From an uncultured bacterium (lineage in GTDB: Bacteria; Myxococcota_A; UBA796; CAJQPC01): a DNA stretch of 42,131 nucleotides. The notes under the pieces are model-generated. The model ran no database searches and was not told where the DNA came from. It saw only the letters and a program-made list of their open reading frames with translations. Position numbers and translations under genes: made by a program. The first letter of the stretch is position 1; every line of letters begins with the position of its first letter. The stretch lies in contig CAJQPC010000090.1 in the NCBI GenBank assembly GCA_905480105.1, positions 1 to 42,131 of the forward strand. The letters are read 5' to 3'. This document shows, piece after piece, positions 25,181-33,139 of the stretch.

Positions 25181-26557
25181 ATGTTGATTCTGAGCTTGTT
25201 GGCCTGTGGTGGCTGTTCTGAGCCTTTGCTGTTGCAAGAGCTGGGGCCGGCCGTGCCGGTCCCCACAGAACACCCCGGGTTTATTTTGGTGCTCACCCTG
25301 GACACCACCCGGGCCGATGCTCTGGGGATATACGGCGGTCCGGATCAGAGCTCACCGAACCTGGACGATTTGGCCGAGAAAGGTCTGCGCTTTGACTGGG
25401 CGCTCTCTCACACGGCCACCACCCTCTCGAGCCATGCTTCTCTCTGGAGCGGTCTGGACACACATGGGCACGGTGTTCCCCGCAACGGCTTTGTGCTGAA
25501 TCCCGAGGTGCCCACCGTGCCTGAGCAGCTGCAGGCTGCCGGCTGGGACACCCTGGCGGTCATTGGGGCCTCGGCCGTGGACACCAGCACCAACCTGCAG
25601 TCGGGCTTTCGGCTCTACGACGAGACGCTGACCAATGAACGCGGGCGGCGCTTCGAGGCTCCAGGGGATCAGGTCACCGCTCGGGCCTTGGCCTTGGTAG
25701 AGCGTCGGGACCCCACCCGTCCACTGTTGCTCTGGGTGCACTACTACGACGCCCATTCCCCCTACGAGGCGCCAGAGGGATGGGACGCCCCCTTTGTGGA
25801 CCCTGACTTTGTGCCCGATTGGGAAGGCGATGGCATGGGGAAGATCGCTGCCGGTTTCCGCGACCGGGATGGAGGCGTTGCGGAGCGGGAATACCTGCGG
25901 GGGACCTACCAGGGCGAGATCCGCTACATGGACCACAACATCGGTGCCTTGTTGGCAGGTCTCCGTGCGCAGGGGCTCATGGAGCGCGGCTGGGTGGTCG
26001 TGACCGCCGACCACGGCGAGATGTTCTACGAGGAGCGTATTCGTCCCGTGGGCCACGGCGCCGATGTGGACCTGGCCGTCACCCACATCCCGATGTTCAT
26101 CCTGGGTTTGGGAGAGCACGCCATCACGCCTGGGGTCTCAGACCAGGTGGTGGTGGTCTCGGACTTGGCTCCGACCATATTGAGCTTGGCCAATCAGCCC
26201 CAGGCCTTGGGCCAGGGGCGAGATCTGAGCCCGCTGTTCACCGGCCAGCCCATCCAAGACGTGCCCATCTTCTTAGAAGCCACTCGCCCTGAGACTCCCG
26301 GCCCGGAGTGGAACAACCTGACCGCCGAGCGTGGCATCGTGACCCAGGGAAAGCTCTTTCTCACCGCTCCGTGGATTGGAAGCTCGGGCCTGTACACCCT
26401 GGACTGGGAGCAGACCCGGATTGTGGACCGGGCAAGCTCTGAGGCGATGATCACGCAGTTAGAGGCTTGGGATGCTGCTGCGCCGCCATTTGTGGAGGAG
26501 AACATGAGTCCCTCGGTGCGAGAGGCCTTGCAGGCCTTGGGGTACCTGGACGAGTGA
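25181..26557 (+). CDS. sulfatase-fold lipoprotein hydrolase (Thr at the Cys/Ser nucleophile position)
   Basis: 458 residues. A short lipoprotein leader (MLILSLLACGGCS) is followed by the sulfatase/alkaline-phosphatase superfamily metal motif LTLDTTRADALGIYG. TTLSSHASLWSG aligns with the sulfatase C/S-x-P-S-R signature and puts Thr81 at the nucleophile. Further motifs are VTADHGEMFYEE with its metal Asp/His and RPVGHGADVDLAVTHIPM. The C-terminal ALQALGYLDE is shared with the second sulfatase in this window. Without the Cys or Ser needed for formylglycine it should not be a classical sulfatase. A phosphodiester or phospho/sulfo-transfer reaction on the Thr is possible. The ATG lies three bases after the kinase stop, and AGGAG 11 bases upstream supports it. 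Confidence 0.85.
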   Translation: MLILSLLACGGCSEPLLLQELGPAVPVPTEHPGFILVLTLDTTRADALGIYGGPDQSSPNLDDLAEKGLRFDWALSHTATTLSSHASLWSGLDTHGHGVPRNGFVLNPEVPTVPEQLQAAGWDTLAVIGASAVDTSTNLQSGFRLYDETLTNERGRRFEAPGDQVTARALALVERRDPTRPLLLWVHYYDAHSPYEAPEGWDAPFVDPDFVPDWEGDGMGKIAAGFRDRDGGVAEREYLRGTYQGEIRYMDHNIGALLAGLRAQGLMERGWVVVTADHGEMFYEERIRPVGHGADVDLAVTHIPMFILGLGEHAITPGVSDQVVVVSDLAPTILSLANQPQALGQGRDLSPLFTGQPIQDVPIFLEATRPETPGPEWNNLTAERGIVTQGKLFLTAPWIGSSGLYTLDWEQTRIVDRASSEAMITQLEAWDAAAPPFVEENMSPSVREALQALGYLDE

Positions 26558-26570
26558 GAGGGTGGGCCTT

Positions 26571-26589
26571 GTGGGGACCCCAGCCCCAC
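26571..26589. terminator. hairpin between convergent genes
   Basis: GTGGGG (26571-26576) and CCCCAC (26584-26589) form a six-pair stem around a seven-base loop. It lies between the sulfatase stop and the DUF1501 stop on the opposite strand. No run of T follows on either strand, so termination by this element alone is uncertain. Confidence 0.35.
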
Positions 26590-27827
26590 TAGGAGCGAAG
26601 CAGCGCTTGAATCGGAGTCCCGGTGACCTGGCCAGCAGACAGACTCAACAAGGTGTCTCCCAGATGCTGCGGCCCCAAGCGCACGGAGCCGCTCCCGCCG
26701 GTGCTCAGGTCCACATTTCGCCCCTGACCTATCTCGTCCAATCCGCCCACCACGCCCGGCTGCACGCCGTCCCCAAAGAGCATGGCGCTGGTCCAGGTCC
26801 AGTGGTCCTTTCCGCCCCAGTTGTTTAGGCGTGGGTGACGGCCCATCTCGCTGACGACCACGACGACCAAGCGCTCTTTGACGCTGGGAAAGCGGTCTCG
26901 CATCGCCATGAGCTCCAGGAGCACCTCGCCCATGTCCTCCCAGTTGATGCCCTGGCGCTCGTGCAGCTGGTGCGTGTCCCAGCCTTGGTTGCACCAGCCC
27001 TTGTGGCGGATCATGCCGCATCGGGACAGGCCTGCGTCAAAGCAGGTAAACAAGGTCTCAAAGTCGGTCTCGTAGTCCCGGGTACACCCTGGATACCCTT
27101 GGTTCAAGCTGAGCCCTTGCGCCTGACTCTGCAATAGGGAGAGCCCCTGAACGCTCTCCAGGTGGGCCTGCGCGTGGCCCGCCAAGTAGCTGCTGGAGTC
27201 GGCTCGGCTCGCGCTGCGCTGGGCCACGCTGGCGTCGATTAGGGCCTGGATCTGAGGATCTACCTTGTCATTGTCCAGGTCGTCAGCCAGTCGGTCCTTG
27301 AGCAGTAGGGGCAGCTGTCCTTCGCTCCCCAAGCGCACGACGCGCTCGCTCATGTTGCCGGCAAAGGCGGGTCCGTCAATGACCAGGTGGGGCATGGGCC
27401 GGTCTTGGGGAGAGCCAGAAATCTGGGTTGGCCAGTCGGGATCCAGGGCCTGGGACTGGCCGGTGAGCAAGAGACGCAGGCAGGACTCGTGGCTGATGCT
27501 GGGCACCTCCATGCCGTGCAGCAGGGCCAACTCGGCGCCGTATTGGCGGAAGAACTCTCCCAGAGCGGGGCGGGAGAAGTGGTCCACATAGGGCAGATCA
27601 CCGCCGCCGTACTCCAGGCGAGAGCCCTCCTCCACCCAGGCGCCCGGGGTGTCGAACATGGGCGTGAGGGTGACCGCTGGGTCCCAGCCACCTTCGGCAT
27701 AGAGGAAGAGGAAGCAGCGTTCATCGGCGCTGTCTTGTAGAGCACCTGCGGCGTGAGCCTTGGACCCAAAGAGACCGGGAAGCAGCAGACTGGCCACTCC
27801 GCCAGAGAGCAGGTCACGGCGTCGCAT
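26589..27827 (-). CDS. DUF1501 family Tat-exported protein
   Basis: 412 residues. The N-terminus MRRRDLLSGGVASLLLPG is a twin-arginine signal. The rest matches DUF1501: HGMEVPSISHESC (around residue 100), CGMIRHKGWCNQGWDTH, and VVVVSEMGRHPRLNNWGGKDHWTWTSAMLFG, the conserved C-terminal block. DUF1501 proteins are exported, sulfatase-like in fold, and usually encoded beside DUF1549/DUF1800-type partners; their reaction is not established. The ATG overlaps the stop of the upstream gene as TAATG, so the pair is translationally coupled and last in the three-gene operon. Confidence 0.85.
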   Translation of the reverse strand: MRRRDLLSGGVASLLLPGLFGSKAHAAGALQDSADERCFLFLYAEGGWDPAVTLTPMFDTPGAWVEEGSRLEYGGGDLPYVDHFSRPALGEFFRQYGAELALLHGMEVPSISHESCLRLLLTGQSQALDPDWPTQISGSPQDRPMPHLVIDGPAFAGNMSERVVRLGSEGQLPLLLKDRLADDLDNDKVDPQIQALIDASVAQRSASRADSSSYLAGHAQAHLESVQGLSLLQSQAQGLSLNQGYPGCTRDYETDFETLFTCFDAGLSRCGMIRHKGWCNQGWDTHQLHERQGINWEDMGEVLLELMAMRDRFPSVKERLVVVVVSEMGRHPRLNNWGGKDHWTWTSAMLFGDGVQPGVVGGLDEIGQGRNVDLSTGGSGSVRLGPQHLGDTLLSLSAGQVTGTPIQALLRS

Positions 27828-29281
27828 TAGTAGGCCTCGAAAGCGGCGTCGCGCATCAGTACGGTGAGCACGGCGGCGTCTGCGGTCTGGACGTCAGATT
27901 GGGCCAGGACGGTGCTGTGTAGGGCTTCCAAGGCGTCCATGTCCTGGTCTGTGGGGCGCTCGGCGAGCAGGCGCCAGTGCCACTGAGCGATGTCGATGGA
28001 ACCCTGGGCGGCCACGGAGCGTGCGGCTCTCTCCCCGAGACGCTGAATCACCAAGGTGCGGGTCAAGCCGGGTACTTGCTGGGGCCCCTTGACTTGCTCT
28101 CCATCGACTCCACCGGCGAGCTGACGCAGGCCACCGGAGTCCAGGTCCATCATTGGGGTGCCGTCCTGGGTCCAGGAAAAGCCCGTGGCCTGGAGCAGGG
28201 CGCTGTCCAGCTGTTGCGGGGTGAGCAGTCGCACTTCTTGGGCACCGTACTGCGGCGAGGCCAACAGATCCGGTAGCCAGTCCAGGACCACGCCTTCGTA
28301 TCCTGCACCCAGCGACACCTGCTCCTCGCGGGTGATGGGTCGTCGGATCAGAGCCTCGGAGAAGCGCTGCACGGCGCACGTATCGAAGCGGGGGTCTGCG
28401 GCGATGGCCTGGCCCAGGGACTCAGGTCCGGAGACAGGAACCCCGTGCCAAGCGGGCTCTACACCCAGGTAGCGGTCGTAGAGCAGCTCACGCTCCGGGT
28501 GGTAGTTGGCGTGCTCAATCTCCGAGTACTCGATGACGGTCCAAAAGCCAAACAGGGCCGCAGCAGCGGGATCCAGGGCGGCGTGGCAGGTCATGCAGGC
28601 GGGATCCGTCTGAACCGCGTTCTCTACGTCTTCGCTCGCCGACTCTCCCAGGGAGACGGGGCGAGAGAGCAGGTCGTGGCACACCAGCAGGCGGCTGATG
28701 GCGGCCACCCGGCGGCGGTTCATGTTGGACACATCGGTGTTGTAGCGCCACCAGAGTCCATTGGTGCTGAGCACCCCGGCATGGGGTCGATCGTCTTGGT
28801 ACTGGGCTCGGACCCAGCCAGAACCGGACTCCAGGGCCTCCAGGCCCCAGATCTCTTGCAGCATGGGATTGGCCAGGGTGTAGTCGGCCTGGACCACTTC
28901 GCTCCAGGGTTGCCCGGTGGTCACCACATGGGCGGCCAAGCGCAGGGGCTCCTCGCCCACGGCGCGCTCAAAGGCGTACTCCTGGTCCTCCAGATCGTAG
29001 TCCCAGGCCTCGATAGGAAACGCCTCCACTCGGGTGTGCCACTGCTCCCCCAGCATCAGGACCAGGCGCTCTTGAAAGGCGGGTTCCAGGAGCCACTGCT
29101 CGATGGTGGCTTGAATCCCCTCCGGTTGTGCCTCTGCCGAGTCCAGCTCCGCCGTCGAGGGCAGAGTGCCGCGCAGATCCAAGCTCGCCCGTCGCAGGAG
29201 CCGTGGTGCGGAGATCTGAGGGATCTCCACAGCCTCAACAGGCGCGATCGCGGGCGTACAGGCCAGAAGCGCCCAAATCAT
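27827..29281 (-). CDS. DUF1549/DUF1588-like exported protein with CxxCH motif
   Basis: 484 residues. The N-terminal leader (MIWALLACTPAIA) looks like a lipoprotein signal with Cys at position 8. LLRRASLDLRGTLPSTAELD matches the N-terminal signature of the DUF1549 family, known from planctomycetes beside DUF1501. A single haem-type motif, CMTCHAALDPAAAALFGF (Cys229-His233), follows the pattern of the DUF1588 region. The ATG overlaps the stop of the lipoprotein gene upstream (ATGA), and its own stop overlaps the DUF1501 start. This is the partner gene of the DUF1501 pair; a role in extracellular or periplasmic redox/degradation is only guessed in the family. Confidence 0.75.
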   Translation of the reverse strand: MIWALLACTPAIAPVEAVEIPQISAPRLLRRASLDLRGTLPSTAELDSAEAQPEGIQATIEQWLLEPAFQERLVLMLGEQWHTRVEAFPIEAWDYDLEDQEYAFERAVGEEPLRLAAHVVTTGQPWSEVVQADYTLANPMLQEIWGLEALESGSGWVRAQYQDDRPHAGVLSTNGLWWRYNTDVSNMNRRRVAAISRLLVCHDLLSRPVSLGESASEDVENAVQTDPACMTCHAALDPAAAALFGFWTVIEYSEIEHANYHPERELLYDRYLGVEPAWHGVPVSGPESLGQAIAADPRFDTCAVQRFSEALIRRPITREEQVSLGAGYEGVVLDWLPDLLASPQYGAQEVRLLTPQQLDSALLQATGFSWTQDGTPMMDLDSGGLRQLAGGVDGEQVKGPQQVPGLTRTLVIQRLGERAARSVAAQGSIDIAQWHWRLLAERPTDQDMDALEALHSTVLAQSDVQTADAAVLTVLMRDAAFEAY

Positions 29282-29925
29282 GGGGTGTCCCAGTCGGCGT
29301 CCGTCAAAGGGGCCTCCAAGGCGTCCAAAAGCGGCGTGGGATCGATGCAGGCTTGGCCCAAGTCTTGTCCTTCAAAATCCAAGGGGCCACAGCCGCTGCA
29401 GTCCAGATCGGTTCTGTACCAGCGCTTGTCGGGACCTCGCATGGACAGGGTGCCTTCTGCCAGCGGACAGTCGGCGTCTCGGCGTAGGGAGAACTCGACG
29501 GTCCCCTGGGCCAACTTCATTCCCCCGGAGACCTGGAAGCCGCCTTGCTCCTGCACTCCGCTCAAGGTCACCGAGATGCCGTCCACAGTAGCCGGCATAC
29601 CGGACCAGACAATCGAGCCCAACCAGCGAAACTGGCTGGCGTTTTGAGCGAAGAAAATCTCCCAACCGGAGCCCCAGTCCAAGGTGTTTCCAAGGGTGTC
29701 TCGGATCAGGAAGTCTCCGGCCAAGCTTCTATAGGTCTGCCCGTCTCGGGTCTCGTTGAAGTAGTCGCTGACCCCAGAGAAGTACATGCCGGCGTCGGTC
29801 TCGCAGCCATAGACCGCGTTGTCTTTGATGTTGTTGCCAAGACCCGGGCAGCTCGACGTGCCCTGCGCCATCAGGGCCAGGTAGTCTTGGTTTAGATCAT
29901 CCAAGCGCGGGATGGGCGACTGCAT
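29278..29925 (-). CDS. C-terminal part of a secreted lipoprotein, cut off from its signal peptide by TGA
   Basis: 215 residues from the first ATG after the in-frame stop. The fold looks beta-rich (SGVQEQGGFQVSGGMKLAQG and surrounding strands) with Cys pairs (DCSGCGPLDFEGQDLGQAC). The family is not recognised. The start is doubtful: in the same frame, coding-like sequence continues upstream for 19 codons (PVWSAQEVETAAQTL just before the Met) to a TGA at 29983-29985. Beyond that is a lipoprotein leader. The stop overlaps the ATG of the downstream DUF1549-like gene, so it is the first gene of the operon. Confidence 0.6.
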   Translation of the reverse strand: MQSPIPRLDDLNQDYLALMAQGTSSCPGLGNNIKDNAVYGCETDAGMYFSGVSDYFNETRDGQTYRSLAGDFLIRDTLGNTLDWGSGWEIFFAQNASQFRWLGSIVWSGMPATVDGISVTLSGVQEQGGFQVSGGMKLAQGTVEFSLRRDADCPLAEGTLSMRGPDKRWYRTDLDCSGCGPLDFEGQDLGQACIDPTPLLDALEAPLTDADWDTP

Positions 29926-29982
29926 GAGCGTCTGGGCCGCGGTCTCGACTTCTTGCGCCGACCAAACTGGATCGGCGGTCTC

Positions 29983-30081
29983 TCAGCCCAACTCTGGATT
30001 GCTATCTATCGGCATCTTCGTAGGTTCAGGAACGCATGAAAGGAAGAGGAGCCACATGGCGAGGAATATAACGCTCGCCAT
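29983..30081 (-). pseudogene. 5' fragment of the interrupted lipoprotein gene (signal peptide plus TGA)
   Basis: From ATG 30081 (or 30057) the frame encodes a hydrophobic leader ending LLFLSC, a lipobox-like site, then PEPTKMPIDSNPELG and TGA at 29983-29985. The frame downstream continues without shift into the lipoprotein body. One base change (for example TGG, CGA or GGA to TGA) would explain the break. A sequencing error, a true nonsense mutation or recoding are all compatible with the sequence. Confidence 0.55.
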
Positions 30082-30150
30082 GCGGTGTCTCACAGGACAT
30101 CCAAAGTCGGCCCCATTAGAGAGAGGGCAAAGAGATTCCCGGAGACCCAA

Positions 30151-31506
30151 TTGTCTATTCGTATCGGCTTGCTGCTTTCCCTCGCTGCCGTAGTGGCCTG
30201 CAACAACCCAGACAAGACCGACCGAGACGGGGACGGCTTTGTCACTTCAGCGGACTGCGATGACTCCGATGCAGCGATTCACCCCGATGCAGAGGAGATC
30301 TGCGATGCGGTGGACAACAACTGCAACGATGAAGTGGACGAGGGCGTGTTGTTGGAGTTCTTCATCGACAGTGACAGCGACGGCTATGGGAAGGGTGAGC
30401 CGACCTTGGCCTGTCAGGCACCCGGCGGCATGACGGACCGTGCGGGAGATTGTAACGACGCCAATGGTGCGATCAACCCCGACGCGGTCGAGGTCTGCGA
30501 TCTCGATGACAACAACTGCGATGGCCAAGACGATGAAGGGGTGACCAACACCTTCTATCGGGACACAGATCGGGACGGCTATGGCCGTGACGACGAAACC
30601 GTTCAATCCTGTCAGCCAGTCAACGGATTTGTCGCGGTGGGGGGCGACTGCGACGACGGCGACTCACAGGTCTATCCATCGGCTCCTCTGGTCTGTGACG
30701 GTCGGGACGCGGACTGTGACGGTCTCATCGACAACGACGCGGACCTGGATGGCTACGCCGACGCGGCCTGTGGCGGGCTGGACTGCGATGACAACGACGC
30801 CGGCAATTTTAATGAGTGCACCCCCGGCTTGGACCCCAGCTTCCCTGGCGTGGACTGCTTGGACATCATCACGGTCGATCCCACCGCTTCCACCGGACGC
30901 TACTGGATCGACCCCAATGGCGGGGACTCCAGCGACTCCTTTCAGGTCCAGTGCGACATGGCCACTGACGGGGGCGGCTGGACACTCACCTACTGGGTAG
31001 ACGCGGAGCACTTTGACGGGGAGTTCGCCAACAACGTCACCGTCAGCGATTCGGTGCCTTCGGCGCTGAACAGCCAGTCCGACATCTGGAACGCCGAGAG
31101 GGTCATGGCCGTCAGCGAGCTGCTCTACGCCTGCACCACCCAGGACAGTGCGAGCAGTCACTACTGGACCTACACCGACACCAGTCCCCACACGTGGTTC
31201 ACCGATGAGAAGGGCGGCTACGACTACCAGACCGTCAGCAGCACCTCGACCAACAGCACCTCCGCCACGTGCATGTCGACGCACAACAGCAGCAACTACG
31301 GCTTTGTGGTGATCGAAGCAGACAGCTGTGGCTCCTGCAATACCATGCTGTACGGGATGTACCACTACCCCTCAAGCACGGGCTGCAACTCTACGAATAG
31401 CGTCTACGGTAGCCACGGCAGCCCGTGGAACGGGCGCACCATCGAGTACCCGATCTGCGCGGGCTCGCAGACATCAAACGGCAGCTTCTGGATGGGCGTT
31501 CGATAG
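30151..31506 (+). CDS. MopE-repeat lipoprotein with fibrinogen-like C-terminal domain
   Basis: 452 residues from TTG 30151, chosen because GGAGACC sits just upstream and the leader IRIGLLLSLAAVVAC then starts properly. The longer open frame from GTG 30085 lacks this. Three and a half MopE-type metal-binding repeats follow: D-x-D-G-[FY]...DCDD or DCND...P-x-A-x-x-[IV]CD-x-x-D-x-[ND]C-[DN], each closing DEG or DND. From about residue 230, CLDIITVDPTASTGRYWIDP, FQVQCDMATDGGGWTL and a Cys-rich tail match the fibrinogen C-terminal-like fold. It is divergent from the interrupted lipoprotein gene. Surface calcium- or copper-related binding is suggested by the family; the ligand is unknown. Confidence 0.85.
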   Translation: MSIRIGLLLSLAAVVACNNPDKTDRDGDGFVTSADCDDSDAAIHPDAEEICDAVDNNCNDEVDEGVLLEFFIDSDSDGYGKGEPTLACQAPGGMTDRAGDCNDANGAINPDAVEVCDLDDNNCDGQDDEGVTNTFYRDTDRDGYGRDDETVQSCQPVNGFVAVGGDCDDGDSQVYPSAPLVCDGRDADCDGLIDNDADLDGYADAACGGLDCDDNDAGNFNECTPGLDPSFPGVDCLDIITVDPTASTGRYWIDPNGGDSSDSFQVQCDMATDGGGWTLTYWVDAEHFDGEFANNVTVSDSVPSALNSQSDIWNAERVMAVSELLYACTTQDSASSHYWTYTDTSPHTWFTDEKGGYDYQTVSSTSTNSTSATCMSTHNSSNYGFVVIEADSCGSCNTMLYGMYHYPSSTGCNSTNSVYGSHGSPWNGRTIEYPICAGSQTSNGSFWMGVR

Positions 31507-31530
31507 CGCCAATGGTTTGGGTCCGGCTTG

Positions 31531-32175
31531 TCAGTGCACGGCCCCGGGTCCCCAGAGCTGCTCCAGACGGGCATCCCGGCCGCATCCCTTGCGATAGCGC
31601 ATGTACGCGGTGGGGTTCGTCTTGTAGTAGTCCTGGTGATAGGTTTCGCCGATCCAGAACACAGCTTCGGGCAGCAGAGGCGTCACGATGGTCTCGTTGA
31701 GCTCGGCGGCGGCGGCCTTCTTGCTGGCCTCGAAGGCCTTGAGCTCCTCGGGGTCCGAGGTGAACACCGCGCTGCGGTACTGGTCGCCGCGGTCACAGAA
31801 CTGGCCGTTGCTCTGGGTGGGGTCGATGTTGTGCCAGTAGACCTGGAGCAGCTCGGCGTAGCTGACCACCGTGGGGTCGTAGACCACCCGGTTGGCCTCG
31901 TAGTGGGTGGTTCGGTGGTAGCCCACGTCTTCGTAGGTGGGGTGCAGCTCCTTGCCGCCGGTGTAGCCGCTGGTCACGCTGGAGACGCCTTTGACGGACT
32001 CTAACGGGCCCTCCATGCACCAGAAGCAGCCGCCAGCGAAGACGGCCACCTTCATTCCAGGGGGTGGAGGCGGCGCGGCCTGGGTTCCAGTCTCAGCGTT
32101 TCCGAGGGTGGCGCCTTCTTTGGCGTCTACGTCCAGACTCACACAGGCCAGTGAGGTGATGAGGGCGAGAATCAT
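31531..32175 (-). CDS. msrA: peptide methionine (S)-S-oxide reductase MsrA, exported lipoprotein form
   Basis: 214 residues. The catalytic motif GGCFWCMEG holds the nucleophilic Cys, followed by SGYTGG and the substrate pocket YWHNIDPTQSNGQFCDRGDQYRS. It reduces methionine-S-sulfoxide in proteins using thioredoxin-like donors. Unusually for MsrA it begins with a lipoprotein leader (MILALITSLAC), so repair of envelope or surface proteins is likely. A GGAG-like site precedes the ATG. It converges with the MopE-repeat gene (24-base gap), and no MsrB is in the window. Confidence 0.95.
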   Translation of the reverse strand: MILALITSLACVSLDVDAKEGATLGNAETGTQAAPPPPPGMKVAVFAGGCFWCMEGPLESVKGVSSVTSGYTGGKELHPTYEDVGYHRTTHYEANRVVYDPTVVSYAELLQVYWHNIDPTQSNGQFCDRGDQYRSAVFTSDPEELKAFEASKKAAAAELNETIVTPLLPEAVFWIGETYHQDYYKTNPTAYMRYRKGCGRDARLEQLWGPGAVH

Positions 32176-32241
32176 GGGGGTGGCTCCTTGCTGTAGTGTC
32201 TATGCCTCAACCCCCAGCACAGTCGCAGGTGGTGACTTTTG

Positions 32242-33048
32242 ATGACCGGTGTCTTCATTTCCCCAGATCGGGCGCAGATCCTTCTGCAAGGGGGCGCTAC
32301 GCCTGTGGATGCGCGCAGCAAGACCGCGTGGATTCACAAGCGTATTTCTGGATCTGGGGCGCTAAATTGGTTGACCCTTCGCGCCGGTTCAGGACGGACC
32401 GGGCTGCTGCATGAGCGCTTGGAGGTGTTGCGTCAGGCCATTGTCGGAGCCGGCGTACAAGGGGATCGGCCGGTGGTGGTTTATGGCAAGGCGGATCAGG
32501 GCTGGGGGGAGGAGGGCCGCATTTTTTGGATGCTGGAGCACCTGGGGCATGGCCAGGTCCACATCTTGGACGGGGGCATCCAGGCGTGGGAGGCATCGGG
32601 GTTGCCCGTGAAACGCCTGACCTCGCCGGTGTCAAAGGGTCATTTTGAGCCCCTTTGGGGGGAGGGGCGTCTCCGGTTGGACGAGGTGGTCTTGGCTCAG
32701 CAGGCGGGCTCTCACACCCTCTGGGACACGCGGACGCAGGAAGAATTCGAAGGAGCGACTCCATACGGCGAGGCCAGACCGGGGCACATTCCAGGTGCCC
32801 GCCACTTGCACTGGAAGGCGCTCTTGGATGCGCAGGGAAGGCTGCTTCCAGAAGACGAACTACGCCGCTTGCTCATAGATTTTGAGGAGCCTGTGGTCCC
32901 GCTGTGTACCGGCGGCGTCCGAGCAGCGTTTGGTTATGCGGTGCTGCGTCACTTGGGCCTGCAGACGGTGCTCTACGATGGCTCGATGTGGGAGTGGGCC
33001 GAGCGCTCGGAGCTGCCACTCACCCGCACATCGGACGGGTCATCCTGA
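32242..33048 (+). CDS. two-domain rhodanese-type sulfurtransferase
   Basis: 268 residues with two rhodanese folds. The N-terminal domain (about 1-125: ATPVDARSKTAWI, VVVYGKADQGWGEEGRIFW) lacks the active Cys. The C-terminal domain (LWDTRTQEEFEGATPYGEARPGHIPGARHL) has the catalytic loop CTGGVRA, resembling thiosulfate/3-mercaptopyruvate sulfurtransferases. It transfers a sulfane sulfur to cyanide or another thiol acceptor. ATG 32242 is preferred, with AGGTGG nine bases upstream; TTG 32239 is directly adjacent. Confidence 0.85.
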   Translation: MTGVFISPDRAQILLQGGATPVDARSKTAWIHKRISGSGALNWLTLRAGSGRTGLLHERLEVLRQAIVGAGVQGDRPVVVYGKADQGWGEEGRIFWMLEHLGHGQVHILDGGIQAWEASGLPVKRLTSPVSKGHFEPLWGEGRLRLDEVVLAQQAGSHTLWDTRTQEEFEGATPYGEARPGHIPGARHLHWKALLDAQGRLLPEDELRRLLIDFEEPVVPLCTGGVRAAFGYAVLRHLGLQTVLYDGSMWEWAERSELPLTRTSDGSS

Positions 33049-33139
33049 AGGCGTTTCGGATGCGGGTGCGAAAGCCCCGGGCGGGATGTGGGTGCTGCAA
33101 GTGCGGGCTCTTGGGGGCCTAAGCTGGGCGGAGTTCACC

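Noticed and set aside
28445-29647. 400-residue plus-strand frame opposite the DUF1549-like and lipoprotein genes
   Set aside because: It spans two different genes on the other strand and shows no domain or signal.
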